From the NCBI RefSeq assembly GCF_003149515.1, contig NZ_CP029145.1, forward strand, positions 2,852,001 to 2,916,000: a stretch of 64,000 bases of DNA, given 5' to 3'. The notes below the pieces were generated by a model. That model was not told the origin of the DNA, ran no database searches, and saw only the letters and a list, made by a program, of their open reading frames with translations. Within the stretch, counting starts at the first letter, position 1. Each line of letters starts with the position of its first letter. The stretch comes from Hymenobacter nivis (GTDB lineage: Bacteria > Bacteroidota > Bacteroidia > Cytophagales > Hymenobacteraceae). Made by a program: the position numbers and the translations under genes. Positions 59,172-64,000 of this stretch are shown one piece after another.

Positions 59172-60311
59172 TTACTTCAGCAACGTGCGTGCAATCACCA
59201 GCTTCTGAATTTCGCTGGTGCCTTCGCCAATGGTGCAGAGCTTGGCGTCACGGTAGAATTTCTCCACCGGGTAGTCCTTGGTGTAGCCGTAGCCGCCAAA
59301 AATCTGCACCGCCTCATTAGCCACGCGCACGCTCACTTCGGAGGCGTAGAGCTTGGCCATAGCCGATTCGCGGTTCACGTTCAGGCCGGCGTCCTTCATC
59401 TCCGCGGCGCGGTAGGTGAGCAGGCGGGCGGCTTCGATTTCGGTGGCCATGTCGGCCAGCTTGAAGGCAATGCCCTGGAACTGGCTGATGGGCTGGTTGA
59501 ACTGCTGGCGCTCCTTGCTGTACTTAATGGCCGCGTCCAAGGCCCCCTGGGCAATGCCCAGGCTAAGGGCCGCAATGCTGATGCGCCCACCGTCGAGCAC
59601 TTTCAACGACTGCACAAACCCCTCCCCCACCGCGCCGATAACATTCTCCAGCGGCACGCGGCAGTCGGTGAAGATTAGCTCCGTGGTTTCGGAGGCGCGC
59701 ATGCCCAGCTTGTTTTCCTTGCGGCCGGCAGCGAAACCCGGCGTACCGCGCTCCACGATGAAAGCCGTCATGCCGTGCGAATCGCCCACCTCGCCGGTAC
59801 GGGCAATAATCACAGCCACGTCGCCCGACTTGCCGTGCGTAATAAAGTTTTTGGCGCCGTTCAGCACGTAGGCGTCGCCGTCAAGCGTCGCTGTGGTGCG
59901 CATGTTGCCGGCGTCAGAGCCCGTGTTGGGCTCGGTGAGGCCCCAGGCCCCCAGCCACTCGCCCGTGGCCAGGCGGGGCAGGTACTGCTGCTTTTGTGCT
60001 TCCGATGCGTGCTGCAAGATGTGGCCCGTGCAGAGCGAGTTGTGCGCCGCCATGCTCAGGCCAATGCTACCGTCGATGCGCGACAGCTCGACGATGGCCG
60101 TTACGTACTCGGGGTAGCCAAAGCCGGCCCCACCGTACTCAGTGGGCACCAGCACGCCCATCAACCCCAGCTCGCCCAATTGGCGGAACACCTCGCGGGG
60201 AAACTCCTGGCTCTCGTCCCACTCCATGATGTGGGGTTGCATGTACTGGGCCCCAAAGTCGCGCACCATTTGCGCAATCAGGGTTTGGTTCTCGGTGGCT
60301 ACAGCTTCCAT
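59172..60311 (-). CDS. acyl-CoA dehydrogenase
   Basis: FAD enzyme introducing a trans double bond in acyl-CoA. 379 residues: [60 protein letters not shown] (FAD/substrate signature), [20 protein letters not shown], and [36 protein letters not shown]. The catalytic Glu is in [43 protein letters not shown]. The length and motifs fit the short/butyryl-CoA type; the exact chain length cannot be read. Confidence 0.93.
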   Translation of the reverse strand: MEAVATENQTLIAQMVRDFGAQYMQPHIMEWDESQEFPREVFRQLGELGLMGVLVPTEYGGAGFGYPEYVTAIVELSRIDGSIGLSMAAHNSLCTGHILQHASEAQKQQYLPRLATGEWLGAWGLTEPNTGSDAGNMRTTATLDGDAYVLNGAKNFITHGKSGDVAVIIARTGEVGDSHGMTAFIVERGTPGFAAGRKENKLGMRASETTELIFTDCRVPLENVIGAVGEGFVQSLKVLDGGRISIAALSLGIAQGALDAAIKYSKERQQFNQPISQFQGIAFKLADMATEIEAARLLTYRAAEMKDAGLNVNRESAMAKLYASEVSVRVANEAVQIFGGYGYTKDYPVEKFYRDAKLCTIGEGTSEIQKLVIARTLLK

Positions 60312-60389
60312 AAAACGGAGAATGGGTGGGAATAAGGGAAGGAAAACGATGACTGAACATGCGGCTAACTAACGCTAGTTCGTGGCCAG

Positions 60390-60397
60390 CAAAAGTA
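60390..60397 (-). promoter_or_regulatory. -7 element upstream of the acyl-CoA dehydrogenase
   Basis: TACTTTTG on the minus strand, 79 bases before the start. No TTG is seen at the usual distance. A similar half site (TACTTTTG, 60474-60481, plus strand) points towards the exopolysaccharide genes. Confidence 0.35.
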
Positions 60398-60561
60398 CGT
60401 CTTTAGCGGTTGAAAATCTTATGGTTGCCTACTACATATAGTGCATCGCATCAACAGGATGAAGCAAACGTGTTACTTTTGAGGCTTTTCGGGAGCATTT
60501 CGACAAGCATAGCCGGGCGCTTCACCGAATTATTCATCCTATCGGCACCTTTTTGGTCTGC

Positions 60562-61467
60562 ATGTCTCCTTCTATTTTTGGCCGCTTCGGGCAGATTCTT
60601 CTAAGCTGCCTGCTGACCGCGCTGCTGTTTTCTTCGTGCGCCTCGACGCGCTATTACAACCAGCGCACCATGTTCCGCCTTACCGATGAGCGCGGCAGGG
60701 CCATAGATACAGCCAAGCTCCGGGTAGCGGTGAACCGGACGGCGCGCAATTATGTCATCCAGCCCAACGACTACCTCGAAGTAAGCGTCAATACGAACAA
60801 GGGCGAACGAATTCTAGACCCCAACGGCGAGTTGCAATTTGGCGGCACGGGCGGGGCCCCACTTTCCAGAACGACCGGTAGTAGTGGGTCATCGGGCGGC
60901 GGACAGCCGGGTGCGGGATCCTCTTTTCTGGTACAAGCCGACGGCACAGTGAGGTTGCCTTTGGTGAACCGAGTGCGGCTGAGCGGCCTCTCGTTGCTCC
61001 AAGCCGATAGCGTGCTCCAAATCAGCTACGGCAAATACTACATCGACCCTTTCGTAATGACGCGCGTGACCAACAACCGCATCATTTTGTTGGGGGCCCA
61101 GGGCGGCCGGGTCATTCCACTTCTCAACGACAACATGAACCTGCTCGAAGTGCTGGCCCTAGCTGGCGGCGTAGACGGGGGCGGCGGGGGCGGTAGCTTA
61201 TACAGGTACGGCGGACGGGCTGACAATATCCGCATCATCCGGGGCAATTTGAAGTACCCTCAAATAGAGCAGGTAAACCTAACGACAATTGCGGGCATGC
61301 GGCGCGCCAATTTACAGGTAGAGCCTAACGATATCATTTACATCGATCCCATCCGCCGCCCACTACTAGAGAGCGTGACTGACTCCGCTCCGCTCCTTGG
61401 GGTTGCGGCTAGCATTACTTCACTGGTCATCACTATTACTTATCTTGTTATTAACAATAGAAAGTAA
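60562..61467 (+). CDS. Wza-like polysaccharide export lipoprotein
   Basis: 301 residues from ATG 60562 (MSPSIFGRFGQILLSCLLTALLFSSCASTRYYN); the lipobox FSSC predicts lipidation. YVIQPNDYLEVSVNTNKG begins the polysaccharide export (Poly_export) domain, and an SLBB-type region follows (NRIILLGAQGGRVIPLLNDNMNLLEVLALAGGV). The insert between them is rich in Gly and Ser. The end has a hydrophobic segment (LGVAASITSLVITITYLVINNRK) that could cross the membrane. Together with the kinase downstream it forms the export machinery of a capsule or exopolysaccharide. Confidence 0.88.
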   Translation: MSPSIFGRFGQILLSCLLTALLFSSCASTRYYNQRTMFRLTDERGRAIDTAKLRVAVNRTARNYVIQPNDYLEVSVNTNKGERILDPNGELQFGGTGGAPLSRTTGSSGSSGGGQPGAGSSFLVQADGTVRLPLVNRVRLSGLSLLQADSVLQISYGKYYIDPFVMTRVTNNRIILLGAQGGRVIPLLNDNMNLLEVLALAGGVDGGGGGGSLYRYGGRADNIRIIRGNLKYPQIEQVNLTTIAGMRRANLQVEPNDIIYIDPIRRPLLESVTDSAPLLGVAASITSLVITITYLVINNRK

Positions 61468-61541
61468 AAGCTTTGTCTAACAATGCGTTATCAAGATAGC
61501 ATTATCAATTTTATTAAATAATCTTTATTAAGTTCATCGCA

Positions 61542-64000
61542 ATGGCTGTAAACGAAAATGCGGAGCTAGAAGCTCTCATCCGCAACGCCATCGACGGCGG
61601 CACGGAGCCGCCTACTGCTGCAACCGTGGGCGCGGCCGCTGATGAAGAAGCTGATGACGGATTGGATTTGTCTACGCTGGCACTGGTAGCGCGGCGCAGC
61701 TTGTTGTGGCTGCTGTTGCTGTTAGCGCTGGGTGGCTCAGCGGCTTGGCTGTATTTACGTTATACAAAGCCAGTCTATAAATCTACTTCGCTGCTCAAAA
61801 TAGACCAGCGAAGCGAAGCTGGCGTGGTGGGGCTGGGTGGCCAGCTTGCTGCTGCTGACCCCCGCGCCAGTAGCAAATTAGCAGGTGAGGTCCAACTAAT
61901 TAAGTCGGAGATTATTTACAAAGAGTTGCGCGACTCTTTAGATTTGTATGTGAACTACTATGTGCAGGGCACGGTGCTGGAAAGTGAATTGTATGGCATT
62001 TCACCGTTCCGGATTGCGTACACCATCAAAGATAAAGAGCTTTACAATCAAAAGATTAGCTTGGAATTTACCAGTCCTACACGCTATAGCATTAGCTACA
62101 GTGGGCCGGGTGCCGCCCTCGATGGCGAGTATAACCTTGGGCAACAGGTATCACTGCCTGGCCTCGATTTGAAGGTGACGCCGACGCGGTATTTTGGACC
62201 CGCAACCCTAACTGCAAAATACCATTTCACTGTCCAAGACGAAGGCACGGTGAATGCTTATTTAGAAAAGAATCTGGCCGTTGATATTTCGAGCGCCGAT
62301 GCTAATACCATCCAGATCTCCTTTACTGATTTTAATCCCAAGAAGGCGCAGCGCATTGTCAATAAAGTTGACACTGTGTACCAACGGGCCAAAGTGCTGC
62401 GCGAGCAGGAGAATACTGCGCGCACACTACGCTACCTCGACCAGCAGCTTGAAGTTAATTACGATAACCTGGAACGCGCCGAGAATCGCTACCAAGGTTT
62501 CGTTGAGAAAACAAAAACGTACGACGTAAGGTCGGAAGTGGCGGCACTGGCTGCCAAAGGCGAGAGCTTGGAGGAGCAACGGCTGAAGCTAAACCAAAAC
62601 CTGGTGCTACTAAGCGAAATCTCCCGCATGGTGCAACAGCAAACCCATATTACCCGAAACGAGAACGAAACGATAGAGCAAAGTATTCCGGGCTTGGGGG
62701 ACATTAATGACCCTGTGCTGAGCCAACTGCTGAGCCAGCTTAACGGCATGCAGTGGGACCAGGAACGGATCAGGCGCTCTTATACCGGCGCCACTGAGGC
62801 GGTCCAACAGAAGAACGCTCAGATGGATTACACCTTGAGCAGCATTTTACGGCAGATAACGCAGGCGCGCAAAGATTTACTTAGCAAAATAGCGTTGCTT
62901 GACCGGCAGCAAAATAAGCTTGATGCCAAGCAGGAAGGGCTGCCCAGCCGAGCCACTGAGCAGGCCCGTTTGCAACGCCCGCTCGCCTTGGCTGAGGGAA
63001 CGTACACCATGCTGATGGGCAAAAAGGTGGACTACAACATTCAGAAAGCCGGCACTACTGCCGACTTCCAGATCTTGTTTCCCGCTTCGGAGCCGCGGGT
63101 ACCCATTTCGCCGGTTCGGCTCATTGTGTATGCCATTGGGCTAGCCGGGGGCCTATTCCTGGGGTTGGGGTTGACTGCGGTGCGCTACTTAATGCACAAT
63201 ACCATTACCAACACCCGGGAGTTGGAACGAAGCACGCAAGCCGCCGTGCTGGGGGTTATTCCTACTTATGGCAAGGAAAAGATGGAGGTGTCGCGCCTCG
63301 TGGTGAACGACAATCCCAAATCGGCTATTTCTGAGGCCATCCGCTCCATTCGCACCAACTTGGATTTCATCAGCTCTGCCAAGAAAAAGCGACTGATTTC
63401 GGTGACGTCCACGATATCGGGCGAGGGCAAAACGTTCGTTACAGTCAACCTGGCGGGCATTATCGCTATGTCGGGGCAACGCGTTGTTGTGCTCGACCTC
63501 GACATGCGCAAGCCCAAGGTGAACCTGGCGTTTGGGGCGGAGAACGTGAAGGGCGTGAGCACCATCCTGATTGACCGGCACTCGGTGGCGGAATGCATTC
63601 AGCGCACGTCCATTGACGCGCTGCAGTTTATTTCGGCGGGGCCCACCCCACCCAATCCATCCGAGCTGATCCTCAGCCCGCGGTTCGAGCAGATGCTGGC
63701 CGAGTTGTACGAGAGCTACGATGTAATAATAATTGACACGCCGCCGGTGGGGCTGGTGACCGACGGCATTCTGGTCATGCGGCGGGCCGATATCCCAATT
63801 TACATCGTGCGGGCCGATTATTCGCGCAAAGCCTTCATCAAGAACATGAACCGCCTGATGCGCACCAATAACCTTACCCGCATGTGCACCATTCTCAACG
63901 ACGCCCAGTCGAAGGGTGCCTATGGGTACGGCTACGGGTATGGGTACGGCTATGGCAGCGGCACGTATGGCCAAGGGTATTATGAAGATCCGGGGCCAAC
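61542..64000 (+). CDS. Wzc-like tyrosine autokinase and chain-length regulator (cut by the window end)
   Basis: The frame opens at ATG 61542 and is still open at the edge (819 complete codons). A first membrane helix lies at about 53-72 (RRSLLWLLLLLALGGSAAWLY), a Wzz-type region with coiled coils follows, and a second helix lies near 525-548. The BY-kinase domain has Walker A SGEGKT at about 626-631, the A' motif VVLDLDMRKP and Walker B VIIIDTPPVGLVTDG. The end is a Tyr/Gly cluster (GYGYGYGYGYGYGSGTYGQGYYEDP) that would be autophosphorylated. The stop is beyond the window. Confidence 0.9.
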   Translation, partial: MAVNENAELEALIRNAIDGGTEPPTAATVGAAADEEADDGLDLSTLALVARRSLLWLLLLLALGGSAAWLYLRYTKPVYKSTSLLKIDQRSEAGVVGLGGQLAAADPRASSKLAGEVQLIKSEIIYKELRDSLDLYVNYYVQGTVLESELYGISPFRIAYTIKDKELYNQKISLEFTSPTRYSISYSGPGAALDGEYNLGQQVSLPGLDLKVTPTRYFGPATLTAKYHFTVQDEGTVNAYLEKNLAVDISSADANTIQISFTDFNPKKAQRIVNKVDTVYQRAKVLREQENTARTLRYLDQQLEVNYDNLERAENRYQGFVEKTKTYDVRSEVAALAAKGESLEEQRLKLNQNLVLLSEISRMVQQQTHITRNENETIEQSIPGLGDINDPVLSQLLSQLNGMQWDQERIRRSYTGATEAVQQKNAQMDYTLSSILRQITQARKDLLSKIALLDRQQNKLDAKQEGLPSRATEQARLQRPLALAEGTYTMLMGKKVDYNIQKAGTTADFQILFPASEPRVPISPVRLIVYAIGLAGGLFLGLGLTAVRYLMHNTITNTRELERSTQAAVLGVIPTYGKEKMEVSRLVVNDNPKSAISEAIRSIRTNLDFISSAKKKRLISVTSTISGEGKTFVTVNLAGIIAMSGQRVVVLDLDMRKPKVNLAFGAENVKGVSTILIDRHSVAECIQRTSIDALQFISAGPTPPNPSELILSPRFEQMLAELYESYDVIIIDTPPVGLVTDGILVMRRADIPIYIVRADYSRKAFIKNMNRLMRTNNLTRMCTILNDAQSKGAYGYGYGYGYGYGSGTYGQGYYEDPGP

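Noticed and set aside
60410..60604. 64-codon open frame before the Wza-like gene
   Set aside because: It overlaps the start of the lipoprotein gene in another frame and has no family resemblance or good start context, so I left it out.
63917..63985. Repeat array resembling a short tandem or CRISPR-like pattern
   Set aside because: The repeats are six-base Tyr-Gly codon pairs inside the kinase reading frame, with no spacers.

Overview
The window looks like a Bacteroidota chromosome of the Hymenobacter type (order Cytophagales). The evidence is the gene order around the translation operons, promoters of the Bacteroidota type (TTG, a spacer of about 19-21 bases, then TAnnTTTG), an L36 protein without most zinc ligands, a DUF3467 gene beside rpoC, proteins of the PG_1098 and BY-kinase kinds, and very frequent GGGGCCC words. 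The genus is inferred from general familiarity, not from a search.

Positions 1-41,600 hold almost the whole transcription/translation superoperon on the minus strand. In transcription order it runs: tRNA-Tyr, tRNA-Gly, tRNA-Thr, tuf; tRNA-Trp, secE, nusG, rplK, rplA, rplJ, rplL, rpoB, rpoC; a DUF3467 gene; rpsL, rpsG, fusA, rpsJ; rplC-D-W-B, rpsS, rplV, rpsC, rplP, rpmC, rpsQ, rplN-X-E, rpsN; then, after a 6.8 kb interruption, rpsH, rplF, rplR, rpsE, rpmD, rplO, secY, map, infA, rpmJ, rpsM, rpsK, rpsD, rpoA, rplQ. Two non-ribosomal genes follow at the left edge.

The striking region is 10,083-16,867. The spc part of the ribosomal operon is split between rpsN and rpsH. rpsN is followed by a strong terminator and rpsH is preceded by two similar promoters of equal spacing. 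The gap holds a nested pile of insertion sequences: a relic resembling IS701/IS4 transposases carrying an IS1-family copy (8-bp target duplication), next to an IS3-family element (here IS3-B). IS3-B was hit by two other IS3-family elements (IS3-C with GTA duplications; IS3-A flanked by 17-bp direct repeats), and IS3-A was itself hit by an IS5-family element (TTA duplications). Every transposase carries an in-frame stop, a frameshift or a truncation.

Right of the tRNA cluster the DNA is GC-rich and on mixed strands: an M1 aminopeptidase; a biotin carrier protein, pyrH and frr; nadD, gmk, a putative anti-sigma factor and an ECF sigma factor; two glycosyltransferases with pnuC; a short-chain dehydrogenase; a methyl-cycle neighbourhood (ahcY, a secreted hypothetical protein, a PG_1098-like methyltransferase, metK); hpf, a XerC/D-type recombinase and rpsU; and an acyl-CoA dehydrogenase. 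The window ends inside a capsule/exopolysaccharide locus (Wza-like lipoprotein and a Wzc-like tyrosine autokinase cut by the edge).
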